From: Ampelomyces quisqualis
Taxonomy: Eukaryota > Ascomycota > Dothideomycetes > Pleosporales > Phaeosphaeriaceae
Length of the DNA stretch: 64,000 nucleotides
Direction of reading: 5' to 3'
NCBI GenBank assembly: GCA_018398575.1
Contig: JAGTXZ010000008.1
Span: forward strand, 496,001-560,000
Part shown: piece by piece, positions 12,669 to 24,456 of the stretch
Numbering within the stretch: the stretch's first letter is position 1
Layout of the letters: each line of letters opens with the position of its first letter
Notes under the pieces: model-generated
The model's input: the letters and a program-made list of their open reading frames with translations, nothing else
Told to the model about the DNA's origin: nothing
Databases searched by the model: none
Translations under genes and position numbers: made by a program

Positions 12669-13323
12669 ATATGGAGGTGCTTAAGCTGCGTATTAGACAC
12701 CAGCTATGATGGGATACGGAGGTCTTGTGATGATATCATCAGTGAAGGAAGAGGGCTCACATGATTGTAGATGACAAAGAATGTTGCTTTGTCATTTATA
12801 CTCCGACATACTGTAGAGTAGAGGTCGAAAAGGCTATCAGATTGGATGGAGGAGAAAGTCCATGGGTTATCGGACTTTTGAGCGAAGTACCAATTACAAC
12901 TTTTTGACTGCTTTTTTTGTAGCGACCCTAGCGCACCAAAACCGACTTGGAATGATCCGAAAGTACCCAGCTGGGACACACCCCCAGGCGTTCGGAGCTA
13001 GAGCGTCGTCCTTGCACCCCATTGGCTCGGTAGCTGGGCGGAGATGCTTCATCAGGGTCCAAGTGACTTGGCTCCGACTTCACAACCCCACGATGCGGCC
13101 TTGGAATTCCTTGGTGAGCATGCAAACCTGCCGACGGTCTTGGTGGACGCGTACACCAAGTCAGGTCGACTTGGGATGGAATGAGGAGGTCTTGTGGTAT
13201 CTTGCGCCTTCCTGCCTTACTTCACTACTGCGGGTGTCACTTTCCTTTCACTTTCCGTTTGCTCGACGGGTTCGACCTCTTTCTCTTTTGTATACTGTCG
13301 CTATTTAGTTATCTGCATGAAAT
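12669..13323. other. Intergenic region before the GT69 gene
   Basis: The 3' region of the phosphotransferase gene and the promoter of the glycosyltransferase gene. A 149-codon open frame (12862-13308) is present but has no recognisable domain and overlaps the likely 5' leader. CCCATTGG at about 13018-13025 contains an inverted CCAAT box. Confidence 0.45.
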
Positions 13324-14622
13324 ATGGACGTGAAACCACACATTATAATGCGCAGACATAGATCATATTCGTTCACCTCCTTCAGGCGATTACCGCGATT
13401 GTCAGCATTTCGATTCCTGGTCCTCCTCTTCCTCGTGTGGGACTCACTTCATGCGGTGTCCCTATGTATAAGCCAAAAAGTCGCGTTGAACGCCCCACCG
13501 CCTCCGCGAAACACGAAGCGCATATATATCGCTGCACAGCATTGGAATACTGCGCGCGTCCTACGATCGCATTGGAACGCCGCGTTGCATGCGCTTGTGC
13601 AGGAGCTGGGCATCGACAATGTCTTCGTGTCGATATACGAGAGCGGAAGCTATGATGATACTAAAGACGCCTTGAGAGAGCTTGACTCTGCGCTTGAGAA
13701 ATCGCATGTCAAGAGGAGCATTATACTGTCGGACATATCACACGCAGACGAGATGACCAGGCAACCTGCGGATCATGGGTGGATCGCTACGCCGAACGGA
13801 GAGACTGAGCTGCGGCGTATACCCTTCCTCGCATCGATACGAAATCGAATCTTCGAACCGCTTGAGGCACTGAAGAAGCAGGGCGAGGAGTTCGACACTA
13901 TCTTATTCTTAAACGATGTCGTTTTCAACACAGGAGACGTACTGACACTACTGGACACGAATGGCGGGGAATATGCCGCCGCTTGCTCGCTCGACTTCTC
14001 GAAGCCACCAGCTTTCTACGACACATTTGCGCTCCGAGACTCGACAGGACACGAAGCAGTCATGCTGACATGGCCGTACTTCCAATCCCGCGTTTCAAGA
14101 CACGCTTTGGAAAGAGGCCTTCCAGTGCCTGTAACATCGTGCTGGAATGGCATGGGTATGTACACACTGAAGTCTCTCTGATTATGGACATTCTGCTGAC
14201 AATTTCAAGTGGCCATGCCAATTGAGCCGTTGCTTTCAGAAAACCCGCTTCGCTTCCGCGGCCTTCCCGACTCGCTCGCCGCATCCCATCTCGAAGCGTC
14301 CGAGTGCTGCCTCATCCACGCCGACAACCCTCTGTCGACTTCGAGACCGATCCTATTGAATCCGAACGTGAAAGTCGGGTACAATGGATCTGCTTACGAT
14401 GCCGTACACTCGAAAAATGCCATCATGTCGCCGTTCCAAATCTACCGAGCCATGTGGGAGAATAGGATGCGAAGATGGTTCTCTATGCGTTGGCTCAGGG
14501 ATTTGAATATGCAGAAAAGCATCACAGCGTGGACGAAGGAGACTGGAGAATCTGAAAGAGGGGGATTCTGTGCTATCAATGAGATGCAGGTCATTATGGA
14601 AAGAGGATGGAAGCATGTATGA
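13324..14622 (+). CDS. Glycosyltransferase family 69 (Cap59/Cmt1-like alpha-1,3-mannosyltransferase)
   Basis: Predicted Golgi type II membrane glycosyltransferase related to cryptococcal Cap59 and Cmt1. Exons 13324-14155 and 14210-14622 give 414 aa; the splice rebuilds CWNGM|VAM. A basic N-terminus is followed by one hydrophobic anchor at about residues 20-42 (LSAFRFLVLLFLVWDSL), then the luminal domain. Family-like segments are IYIAAQHWNTARVLRSHW, NVFVSIYESGSYDDTK, TILFLNDVVFNTGD with its acidic motif, and CWNGM, and a late NPNVKVGY follows. The length matches the family (about 400-450 aa). Donor sugar and acceptor cannot be read from the sequence. Confidence 0.86.
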
Positions 14623-15444
14623 CAGGCAATGCAATAGTATGTCCATTATCTCGAAAAGCGGAGCTAAGAAGAACGCGTTGCCTCTATCACTCGAACGTCT
14701 GCTGGTCGCAGAAAGACGGGCAATGTTGTGAGAGGGTGTGAGAAGAATCGCAGATGTTTTGTTAGCCCCATCGTACTGTAGGTGCAACCTTGATCGTGAA
14801 ATAATCGCTGTGCACTCTTTCGCTTTCTGCTGTTTCACTTAACGAGATTGAGAATAAAGCGGAGGCCTAACGTGTCGATGGCTCTCCTAAGGTCGTCTTG
14901 AATGTGGTTGGTCATCGCCTTGTGGCGGCTCCTCTCAAGACTCAAATCCTTTTCGAGCTTTCTGGGATGATACGCAGCCGATCGAGTCATTCTAGAGCCA
15001 GCGCCTCATCTTTCCTATTGTGACGGGAAGATTGATCGTCAACTGCATGGCGAGTGTTGGGCCTCAGTTTCAGCGAAGCGGCCACAATCCATCTATCCGG
15101 TTGGGTTGCTGTGGGCCCACGCAGAATCTTCTATTGTTGGAAACCGTTTTGGAACCAGAGGCTTTCACGTTGTTGGTGAAGTATAAATGAAGTACGGTTC
15201 GTAGCGTTGACACGCAACGCCTGGGCGATGGGTGGGTCGCGCTTCAAAGTTCACATGCACGTGCATTTTCAGGCTCTTTTGAGAATCTGGCCCACGTAGG
15301 TACCGGTAGGGAAGCAAATTGACCCGCCTGTCAACATCAACCACCAGAGTCCGCATCCGCATCCACCTTCCAACATCCCAACCCAACTTCCACTCACAAA
15401 TACATACGAAAAAAACGCGTCCAGACTTGCGTTCTATCTACAAA
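14623..15444. other. Intergenic region
   Basis: No gene is supported. It contains the 3' region of the GT69 gene and the leader of the small gene at 15445, with a purine-poor, CA-rich stretch immediately upstream of that start. Confidence 0.5.
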
Positions 15445-15618
15445 ATGTCTGCAACCGGCGATAAATCCCACATCAAGAACGCTAATGCCGCGGCCAAAGA
15501 TGCTGGACACAACAACTTTTCGGCTTTCTTGCTCTCGTATGGGCTAAAAATATGGAACGAGGAGGATGTCGAAGAGGGAAAGGCAATTCTGAGGGGGATG
15601 GGATATAACATCAATTAA
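15445..15618 (+). CDS. Small conserved-looking protein, 57 aa
   Basis: Single-exon frame of 57 residues starting in a good context (CAAAATGTC). The protein has a polar N-terminus (MSATGDKSHIKNANAAAKDAG) and a compact helical tail with FSAFLLSYGLKIWNEEDVEEGKAIL. The pattern resembles small uncharacterised fungal proteins that share an S-Y-G-L...D-V-x-E-G-K-A-I motif, but I cannot name a function. Its own CA-rich leader and pyrimidine-rich upstream sequence, together with the charged/hydrophobic periodicity, argue that it is real. An upstream in-phase opening (from about 15319) is leader sequence. Confidence 0.65.
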   Translation: MSATGDKSHIKNANAAAKDAGHNNFSAFLLSYGLKIWNEEDVEEGKAILRGMGYNIN

Positions 15619-16315
15619 GAGAGGACGGAGGTCTTGTCACTGAGATGGATTATTTCATTCTGTCCAGGTGCCGAATGGGAGCGAGTCGAAGTATCAGTAC
15701 ATGTTAATTGAAATCAGTCGAGCAATCCGAACCAATACCATGTACATTCGCGCGACTTAGTCTTCGCATCGCATGATCGAAGTTAGGATGCAGGTGTGCG
15801 ACAGGTCGTCCAGTCACAAATCAAAGACCCGCACTGCTCAGCATCCATATAAGCTATGCGTACCAATACAAAGAGTCTACAGCCCCTGGCCTCTCCAGTG
15901 TACCGGACCCCGGTTCGCACTAGCTCTCAAGCTTCAGCCCTATCAACCTGAGGCACATGTGCGCTGCGGGACCTGCGCCGGCCTCCATCGCATCTCACCG
16001 ATGAGATGTCCTCGCTACCACGCCCTGTCCGAGACCACATCATGAAGCGCGCTTGAGAGAAAAGACCAGGATAAAAAGCGCGCGTCGGATTTGAAATCAA
16101 GTGGACTATGACCCATATTCCAACCACCCCTACAGCCAGGTAAAGCAAGGAGGCAAGGTTCATCTTCCAAGCCAAAAAGCTCAAGGAACCTCAACCCCCA
16201 AAATCAAACTAACTACGCAAACTAAAACGTTATTAAACACCGGTAAATGCCATTGACATGTAAAGCCAAGAAACGCCAGTGAATGCTTTCATTCCATTCC
16301 CCTCTGTGACTCCGC
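15619..16315. other. Convergent 3' region
   Basis: Lies between two convergent small genes. A minus-strand frame (15927-16184) contains a hydrophobic helix (LLYLAVGVVGIWVIVHLI) but lacks other support; I regard it as chance. Confidence 0.45.
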
Positions 16316-16601
16316 CTAGTTATGATAACTCCCGTTCGGCGCACTACTCGACGTGTTGTCGTCATATGACGCGCCGCCGCCATTATGGATGACTGGAGGT
16401 TTCGATCCGTAGCGCGGTTTCCGGCTCGAAGTGGAGTGTGCGTAGAGACTTGATGACGAGGTGTTGGAGGATGCTGTGTGGTGGTTAGTATGTATGACTG
16501 GAATAATTGGGATGGGGCAACGCACTGGTTGAGGAGGTGGAAGGGCGGGATGTGTAGGCTCCTTTGGGGGCCTGACCGTAGGAGTACGAGCTTGAGGACA
16601 T
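16316..16601 (-). CDS. Small Ser/Tyr/Gly-rich protein, 77 aa
   Basis: Two exons (16526-16601 and 16316-16473) separated by a 52-nt intron with donor GTGCGT and a TACTAACC branch sequence close to the acceptor. Splicing joins a Ser-rich start (MSSSSYSYGQAPKGAYTSRP) to a tail with SSRKPRYGSKPPVIHNGGG. The product is low in complexity and probably disordered. No domain is recognised. The unspliced frame extends far upstream to 16894 but loses the compositional character, so the spliced model is preferred. Another GTATGC...CTGCAG pair at about 16793-16832 could be a leader intron. Confidence 0.55.
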
Positions 16602-17806
16602 TGTGGCGGGTGCGCGGGATTGGTCTGGCGAGGTTGATTTGCGTATGGTGGTGTTTTGGTTGATCGATGTGATGATGGGAGGTTTGTTTGGTGGAAAGTG
16701 TATACGAAGAAAGGGCTATAGGCGACGAGATGGTTGACTGGGAATAGAACAGGTAGGCAGGTGACGATAGGTATGACTGTTGACTTGAATGACTGCAGTG
16801 AAGATGAAAGACAAGAAGTTGAAAAGCATACCTGAAGACTGTTTATATTCCAGGCAGACAAACCACCTGAGGCCGCCGCCAACAGCTTTACCACGCTACT
16901 GACTCTTCAATCCATTCCCCCATGTCGACCGGAGACCTCCTACGACGCTGCCTGAGCGACCGCAGACGAGTCACTCTGCGCGATTGCGATGATTCACGCG
17001 TGGCTAAGTCCCCAGTCTTCGGCCGGAGTCCTCAGGCACCAACAAAGCGACCAATTAGGCTCCAGGCAGGGACACTTGACATGCACCCGAAACGTCTGGT
17101 AAGCCGTACACGGGGAGGCATGGAGTCATAGCGATGTAGTCGGGACGATGTGGAATTGAATCGAAAAGGCGCACCATGTCGAGATACAGCCGCGCAGTCA
17201 CGCAGGTGGAACCCGGGGATGACTGGACTCGATGCAAGGCACGTCAGTCAGGACCAATGGGCAAAAAGCTGCTGACTGACGCGACGCGTGAACCAGCGAC
17301 GTTTGCCACGCCTAGGCTGTGGCAATTGGGAAGGTGAACGTTTAGGGTCACCGGTCGTCCCGTTTGGGTCAAGGTGGGGGCTTGCGCAACTGATGCCTGG
17401 AGAACATGGCGGCGGCAGGAAAACAGCAGGACATTGAAACGCAGCAGAAATTTCCCTTGGTAGAGGATGAAAGAAGGAACAGGGGAGCAGGACGGGGGAA
17501 CAAGGCGGCCGCACGGCTGGCTGAGGATGTTAGGAGGCTTAGCTCACGTGGCGTCGTGCAAGGAAGGCTGTAAAGGGCGTGAGGGCGTAAGCCGCCTCCA
17601 TGGCGGTTGTGCGCAGTCGTGCCATAAACAATTTCGTAGAAGCGGTCAAATGTTGGGCAACATCATTGGGTACTTTGGCAGTGCAAGCCCTCACGAAGGC
17701 CGACGTGATGGTTCGCGGCTGGTGTAAGCATAGCATAGACAGGCATATCTGCCTTGGGTATCATATTGTCGCGTCCTCCGGTCATCCAGTACTACTGATG
17801 ATGCCT
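16602..17806. other. Intergenic region, no supported gene
   Basis: About 1.2 kb between the start of the small minus-strand gene and the stop of PRP17. Short open frames on both strands show no recognisable domain or consistent codon pattern. Confidence 0.5.
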
Positions 17807-19210
17807 CTAATCCCAGTATTTCAGGACACCGTTCAAATCACCTGTGATGACCTTGCTCGTCTCCCTCGGGTGCCATTGCACCGCCAGAACCGGTGCATCG
17901 CCCGTATGGATCTTGTGCCACATCTTGCACGTCTTCCAGTCCCAGAATACGCAGTAGCCTCCGCTATCACCCGAACTGATGAACTGCCCATCGGGAGAAA
18001 TGGCAACGTCCGGAGCATAGCCCGCAACATTGTGTCCTCTGTAGCTCTTTTTGCGGTTCTGGCGGAATCGGTCTGTGGAGGAATATACAGTGACCTGGTT
18101 GTCGGAGGACTGGAAGGCGACGTACTTTCCTGAAGGATGAGGCGCGGCGCGCACCATGGAGAACATGTATGGTTCGGCGATGAACTTGATGGGCACTGGG
18201 ATGCCATATTCCCATGCCCGCAGAGATTTGTCGTCGGAGGTAGTGATGAAGCGGCGGTTCTCGTCACAGAAGGTGATTGTGTTGACAGGTCCCAAGTGAT
18301 GGTCGTACTCCTGGACCATCTCGCCACTTCTTGTGTCGTATTGCATGATCTTCTTATCGGCCATGCCAGCAAGAAACTCGTGGGGTGTTGAGGGGTTGAT
18401 GCGGACGACGTGAGGCGTCTTGCCAGTGGTAAATTTGTTCAGGCACTTGCCCGTCTCCGTATCCCATAGCTTCATGTAACGGTCATAACTTGCTGAAATG
18501 AATTGCGTGCCGCTCGGGTTGAAGTCGATATCGTTCACCGACTTAGTATGCCCTGAGAACGTTCGTAGCAGCTCGCGCTGGTGGTACACGTCCCACAGAG
18601 CGATCTTGGAATCGGCCGATGCAGAGAGAAGAAGGTGACCGCTGTCAGGTATAAAGCGTACTTGGGTGATTGATTTCGTGTGGTACTTGTACGTGTGGAC
18701 GAGTTTCTTTGGGATAAAGTTCTTTGGATCGTAGTCGCCCGTAAGCTTGATGTCTAGGTCTGTGACATATTAGCCGTGATCTGGAGTGGTATGCAGGTTC
18801 CCAAACATACCGTTCGGTACATGCATGTACGTTCGGCCTTGGTAGTCGTATTGCTGGCTTCCAACAAACTCGCTGGTCTCGCCCTCCGCTTCCGTGTCGT
18901 GGTAGTCAGTTCCTGCGAGCTTCTTTGGAGCAGGCGCTGGGTTGTCTTCGATGTCGTCTTCCTCGTAAACTATTTCGACCTCCTCATCGCTGCCATACTC
19001 GTCGTCCGAAGCAGCATCTGGTCTCTCCTCTTCGTATCTTGCCCATGGTCCTTTGTACGCCCCAGCCCCAGAGACCACGCCAGTATCGCCCTTGCCCTCG
19101 CGCTTCCGTTTCTTTGTGTTGCCTCCCTGGATTGCCCGGTGCCCTTGCCGAAAAGTATGTTCGCTAATGTAGGTTTCTGTCGCAAAGCCGGTGGGCACTC
19201 TGCCGGCCAT
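17807..19210 (-). CDS. PRP17: Pre-mRNA splicing factor Prp17/Cdc40 (WD40)
   Basis: Second-step splicing factor that associates with the catalytic spliceosome. Exons 18811-19210 and 17807-18759 (intron with GTATGT donor) give 450 aa from the ATG at 19210. Residues ~1-130 are acidic and Lys-rich and include ETYISEHTFRQGHRA, KKRKREGKGD and GAYKGPWARYEEE, all matching Prp17 N-terminal blocks. Seven WD repeats follow from about residue 140 (LVHTYKYHTKSITQVRF, ELLRTFSGHTKSVNDIDF, DRYMKLWDTETGKCL, GDAPVLAVQWHP, ending NGVLKYWD). The frame is open upstream to 19321 without another ATG, and the N-P-F-containing block that normally precedes the N-terminal region is absent. The true start may lie in an undetected 5' exon. 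Confidence 0.88.
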
Positions 19211-19713
19211 ACTGGTAGGTGCAGAGCTGATATGGGCGTATATGTAATCGTTGGTTACCGTATTAAAATGCGAGGTCGTCGGGCGGGGCGCTGCTTGTTC
19301 TGAAAGTGTGTTGGTTTCCAAGAAAAAGGTTACACGACGCTAGAGGAGGAAGCTCGCTGCATGACATAAGCGCCAAGATATTTGAGAAAATCATCATCAA
19401 GTGGTGAAGTCGTTCAATTACAGGCTAAGGCAACGCTATCATGACCCATCGAATGTCCAAATTCCCTCCTCGACTGCCTTAATAGTGGTATATCCGTCCT
19501 TGTTCTACGGTAGGGCCCAGGCATCCCCTCGCATGATCCTGACCTAGCCAACCCACCCTCCAATCCATCATCGACTTTGAATGCGCATAGCGTTCTAACA
19601 TCATAACATGCATCACTCCTCGACTTAACCGTAGTTCCACCGACTCATTGCGTGTGTCTCCCCATCCGCAACAGCGCCGCTGCATTGCAACACGTTGATA
19701 TTCCAGGCCACGT
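19211..19713. other. PRP17 upstream region
   Basis: Contains the PRP17 promoter or a missed 5' exon, and the ERV14 3' region. A possible 3' splice site (pyrimidine-rich, ending ACTTTCAG on the minus strand) lies near 19302. No other gene is supported. Confidence 0.4.
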
Positions 19714-20367
19714 CTAGTGAGATTCGTCGCGAATGAGGGCGACGATCATGCTGTAGAGGTAGAAGAAAAACATGAGCAGGTGGAAACCAAGCTTAATGAA
19801 CGATTCCTGTGTTCTGTCAGCACAGTGTCCTAGTATGCGCAAGCGCTTCATAGCTCGCACGGCAATCGCAATATCGCCAAGCATTGCCGGCGGAAAGTGG
19901 CTGACCTTCTTGTGTACGTTGAGCTTCCTGAAGATTTCCGTTGCGTCCAGGAGGTGCTGGTTCTCGAAAATTCTGCCAAATATCAGTACTTGCTCAGATT
20001 TTCCTGTGTTGGTTGTGGCCATACTTCTTTCCGTTCCAAGCCAACAGAGGCAGATTCAGGATGAGCGCCACCCAGTATCCATTGACCAAGAACAGGAGAG
20101 TCAAAAATGCGTGTACGGCGGCTTCGGGGACGATGTAGGTGTTGAGACGGTTGCAGAGATCGATCGGGTTGATGTAGTCACTGCGGCGACGTTAGCATGT
20201 GCTCGTACACATTGTCGCATGCGGCACAGGGCGCAGCACGCCGACTCTGACGCATCAAGAGCTTACCATTCTAGATCGCTGTACATGATGGTGAAGAACA
20301 CCTGAAGGAAGAGGTTCACGGCGTTTACCAACACCGCCAGCAGGTACAACCATGCTTCTCCCGTCAT
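19714..20367 (-). CDS. ERV14: ER cargo receptor Erv14/cornichon
   Basis: COPII cargo receptor that exports transmembrane proteins from the ER. Four exons (20267-20367, 20025-20180, 19906-19972, 19714-19806) give 138 aa, the same length as yeast Erv14. The sequence shows three hydrophobic segments and the family blocks FFTIMYSDLE, DYINPIDLCNRLN, LFLVNGYWVALILNLPLLAWN, LLDATEIFRKL and LGFHLLMFFFYLY. The intron positions keep every block intact. Single-frame reading would miss this gene because exons 1-3 are short. Confidence 0.96.
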
Positions 20368-21062
20368 TGTGGAAGGTTGCTGTGTTCGTGACAGGGTGGC
20401 GTGCGTACGAGAAGGCTTCGAGGTGGCTTGGCAACACAGCCAGTGAATGCTTCAGCGCAAACAAGGGGCGACGAGATGTGCTGTCGGGGCTTTGAGCAGT
20501 CGTGTGTTTGCAAGCTGTTGGACGGGCTAGACGCGGAAAGCTAGCTTGTGCGCAGCGGGGTGTCACCGTGTTGGGCAGACTGGTGACGTAACACGTGGTG
20601 TCAAGAGCACAAGGATGCAGATGTAACGAGGCGCGTGGAGTGTTGCTGATGTGAGAGTTGGTCAGAATGCACGTGGGCAGGCGGCGAATTGTTTGGATAA
20701 CGTGCAAGGCGGAGAGATGGGATGCTTCTTCCCTGGCTGGCGGGCCTGTCTTCGCTTAAGCTGCTGGCGTCCTCGGGAGCCCCGAAGTCGCATGGCACAT
20801 CATCTTCACAAACATCGACTGGTTTCGTTTGGTATTCATGCATTGATGCTGAGCTGGTCCTCCATAGTGAATGTAAAGTGAATCAGTCGCAGACTTCAGT
20901 CATACGCTTCGAACACCATCGCAGCTTCCATTCATCTGATTGCATCACAGCGATGTGCGCTAGCCGATTCGTTCCCATCTCCCGGCCCGACTTTTTCGTT
21001 TGCACAATGACGCTGCTTTGTTCCCAAAAAGAGCTATGTATGTCCAGCCCAGCGGATTGTTG
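20368..21062. other. Intergenic region between ERV14 and MAP1
   Basis: ERV14 promoter and MAP1 3' region. Open frames here lack recognisable domains. Confidence 0.5.
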
Positions 21063-22421
21063 TTATGCCGCTGCAGTGGCAGCGCCATCTGCTGGTGTTG
21101 GCATTGGGACTGGTCCACCTGGTGAGTCTGGTAACCTCGCAGTCAGGACCTCAACTCCGTCTTCAGTAACAAGGAGGGTATGTTCTGCGCCAGGTCAGTA
21201 CTGTGAACAGTGCCTTGAAGACCTGAACCTACCGAATTGAGCAGTTAGAGAGCCATCTTGCGTGACACTTGTCCAGTCATCCGGCCATGTCTTGTCCCTA
21301 TGTGAGCCGACACTAATCATCGGCTCAATAGTAAAGCACATGCCGGGTTTAGCTTGCCCAATTGCCTTGTTCTTCGCGTAATGTGGCACATTTGGTGCAC
21401 AGTGGAAGAGCTGGTTGATACCGTGTCCGCAGTAAGTCCTGATGACGCTGCAATTGCGGCTCTTTGCGTGCTTCTCGATCGTGTTACCATACTCGCGGAA
21501 GAGGGTGCCTGGCTTGACCATCTCGATCGCCTGAGCCAGACATTCTCTCGAAGTCTCCGTCACGCGAACAGCGTCGGGATTCGCTAGCGCCTTGTCACCG
21601 ATGTAGTATGTCTCGTTCAAATCGCCGTGGAATCCGTTGTGATATAGGGTCACGTCGATGTTGAGGATATCGCCATCCTGAAGAACTCGCTGGTCGGGAA
21701 TACCATGGCAAATCACCTCGTTCACCGATGTGCACACCGACTTGGGGAAGTTGCAGTAATTGAGTGGCGAGGGGTAGGACTGCGTTGAGGGTCAGCCTGA
21801 GAATGTGGTCACGACGTAAATTAACTTACGTCGCGCTCCATACACGCCTTGTGCACGATCTCATCGATGTAGTCGGTTGTCACGCCAGGTTTCGCCGCAC
21901 GCGCTGCAATGTCTAGAACTTCTCTGCCCAATCGGCAGACCTTGCGCATGCCTTCTTGCTCCTTCTCGTCCAAGATTGCAATCTTGTTCCTGTTGACGAA
22001 GACCTGCTCCGAGCGCGGTATGCCGTCCTTCGAGTAATCCGGAAGTTTTATGGTCTTGGGAACTTCTCGTCGCGACGACAGCGGGTATACGGGTCTGAGG
22101 GCTCCGGTGTATGGGAAGGTGGGAAACGGGTTGAAATGGCCTGTGACTGGATCCGGGTGAGAAACTACTCTAGGCGTGAAGATGTTCTGGAGTATACCAT
22201 TCTGCGACTTGTGTATCTTTTTATGATCATTCTACATTTCGGTCAGGCGCTTTTGTCTGCTAACCTCATGATCTCTTACTATTTACCCAGTTGCGCTTAA
22301 AGCAGTCTTGGGAGCAAAAGTAGCTCTCTTTCCCCAGTTTCTGACAGTTGGGACATTGTAGAGAGCCAGCTTCTTTCTCACAGTCTGTGCTTGAGCACTT
22401 TCGTGGTGCGTCTCCGGCCAT
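21063..22421 (-). CDS. MAP1: Methionine aminopeptidase 1
   Basis: Cytosolic, ribosome-associated metalloprotease removing initiator methionine. Exons 22287-22421, 21830-22231, 21233-21779 and 21063-21184 give 401 aa. The first exon encodes the N-terminal zinc finger typical of type 1 eukaryotic MetAPs (paired Cys: CSSTDCEKEAGSLQCPNC, then YFCSQDCFKRNW) and splices onto NDHKKIHK. Catalytic features: ICHGIPD, the metal-binding aspartates in NIDVTLYHNGFHGDLNETY, the later histidine in GHGINQLFHCAPNVPHY, and the glutamate of TIEPMI. The last exon carries EHTLLVTEDGVEVLTAR with the final metal-site glutamate, followed by a Pro/Ala-rich tail. It is divergent from BNA4. Confidence 0.95.
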
Positions 22422-22914
22422 GATGCGCGAAACTCGTCGTGTGCAGATGTGGAGTCCAGGGTCGCAAGATTCTCTTTCAACTTTTGGGTGGGACCAGTCA
22501 GTTAAATGCGTGTGCACCTTTTGCGACTGCTGGTCACGTCGTACGCCGAACTCCGCGCAAAAAATTGGTGGTGATTGACTTGCTTGACTTTAACGCCGTA
22601 ACGGAATACCGGTGCCAAACGGCCCCGGTCAGGTCTAGGCCTGAAAAATGCAGGCGCCAATCGCCGCTTACTAAGTCTTCCGCAGCTGTCATCGAGCTCA
22701 TCAACGGCCGCTTTCCCGTTTAGATCTCTCATGCATGATTGCTTCTTGTGACTCTCTGTGCTTTGTCTAATATCTATCCGCGCCTTTGTCAATCTTCGAG
22801 TACTCGAGGCGGCTGCATTTGATACGCACATACCCCCGCAGCCATCGGTCGAGGCTCACGTGTGACCAATAATCACAAGCCCCTCACTCTATCCACCTTA
22901 CGATCGGGTTCTTG
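22422..22914. promoter_or_regulatory. Divergent MAP1/BNA4 promoter region
   Basis: About 490 bp between two divergent starts. No coding sequence is supported. CTCACGTGTG at about 22854-22863 contains a CACGTG E-box near the BNA4 start. Confidence 0.55.
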
Positions 22915-24456
22915 ATGCCGCAAAAGGTCGTCATCGTTGGCGCGGGTCCTGTGGGATCCCTTGCTGCTCTGTATGCGGCAGTGCGTGGACACGAAGTCGA
23001 GATCTACGAGTTGAGGTCTGGTAAGTCTAAGATCTGCTTGTGTTTTAACAGTCTTAATGAAGTCATACAGACCTTCGCAGTCCTGAAATAACACAAAACA
23101 TATCTCAGTCTATCAACCTGGCACTTTCGGAACGAGGTATACACTCTCTTCGTCAAACCGGTTTGCCAGATCTTGCAGATGCAGTCCTCAAAGAAACCTT
23201 CCCGATGCACGGGCGCATGATTCATGTGCGCAAGCAAGGGAAGTATGTGCGCCAATCACAGGCTTACGATGCTCGAGGCAGGGTTAGTATGTCTTCGTTA
23301 TCTGGAGGCATCATCTAAGAAGTAACAGAGCCTCTTAGCCATGGATCGAACAGGGCTCAATCACACCCTTCTTGACCACCTAGACGCTATGCCAAACGTC
23401 AGATTCTTCTTCCACCGCAAGCTAGTCAGCGTAGACTTTCGAAAGCGGCTGGCTTGGTTCGAGAACCGCACAAAAAATGACCCTGCAAAGAGCGACGATA
23501 TCGAGGTACCTTTCGATCTAATGATTGGGGCCGACGGGGCACATTCCGCTGTGCGATACCACCTGATGAAGTTTGTACCCATGTCCTATCAGCAAGAGTA
23601 TATCGATAAGCTCTGGTGTCAGTTTCATGTGCCACCTACAGCGAATGGCGACTATCGAATACCTCCAAACTACTTGCATATATGGCCACAGGACGATTCT
23701 ATGTTTATCGCGCTGCCAAACCTGGATAACAGCTTCACATCAACTCTTTTTCTGCCACGCTCAGGATTTGAGCATCTGGTTGCATCTGGCAAAGTGGTCG
23801 AGTATTTTGACGAGAAGTTTCCGGGGGTCGTTCCCGATCTCATTACCGACGAACAACTTCGGAAGCAGTTCAATGAACATGATCATTTGCCACTGATCTC
23901 GATCAAATGCTCACCCTACCATTACGGTTCGACTGGTGTCATCATCGGAGACGCCGCTCACGCCATGGTTCCTTTCTATGGCCAAGGAATGAATGCGGGC
24001 TTGGAGGATGTCCGCGTCCTTTTCGAATTCCTGGACAGATATCCCAATGACCAGGTGAAGGCACTGACTGAATACTCGAAGCAACGCACACCAGATGCCC
24101 AAGCCATCAACGACCTCGCACTTGGAAACTACCGCGAAATGGCATCAGACGTTAAAAAACCACTCTACCTGTTGCGGAAATGGTTGGAAGAAAAGCTCTA
24201 TCTTTACATCCCAGAAGCAGGATGGGCCACTCAGTATTCCCGTGTGACGTTCAGTAACATGCGCTATTCAGAAATTCAAGACGCTGCCAGTCGACAAGCG
24301 AAGATACTGAATGGTGTGGTTGGTGTGGCGGCTCTGTCACTCATCGGTTCAGCCTTCTGGTTGACGAGAACTGGAGGCGTACAACAAGCCAAGAATGGAC
24401 TCTTAAGATCTATTTGCTTGGTCGCACAACAAGCGCAAAAGCTTACTCAGGGATGA
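22915..24456 (+). CDS. BNA4: Kynurenine 3-monooxygenase
   Basis: FAD- and NADPH-dependent enzyme of the outer mitochondrial membrane that hydroxylates L-kynurenine to 3-hydroxykynurenine on the de novo NAD route. Exons 22915-23020, 23071-23282 and 23329-24456 give 481 aa. Seen: the Rossmann GAGPVG motif at residues 9-14, the family block NLALSERGIHSLRQTG, MHGRMIHV, LLAMDRTGLN, FDLMIGADGAHSAVR, and the FAD-binding GDAAHAMVPFYGQGMNAGLED. A C-terminal hydrophobic stretch (VVGVAALSLIGSAFWL) fits the membrane anchor. The kynurenine pathway genes are not otherwise present here. The assignment is secure. Confidence 0.95.

Noticed and set aside
12862..13308. 149-codon plus-strand frame upstream of the GT69 gene
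   Set aside because: No recognisable domain and irregular composition. It overlaps the expected promoter and leader of the downstream gene.
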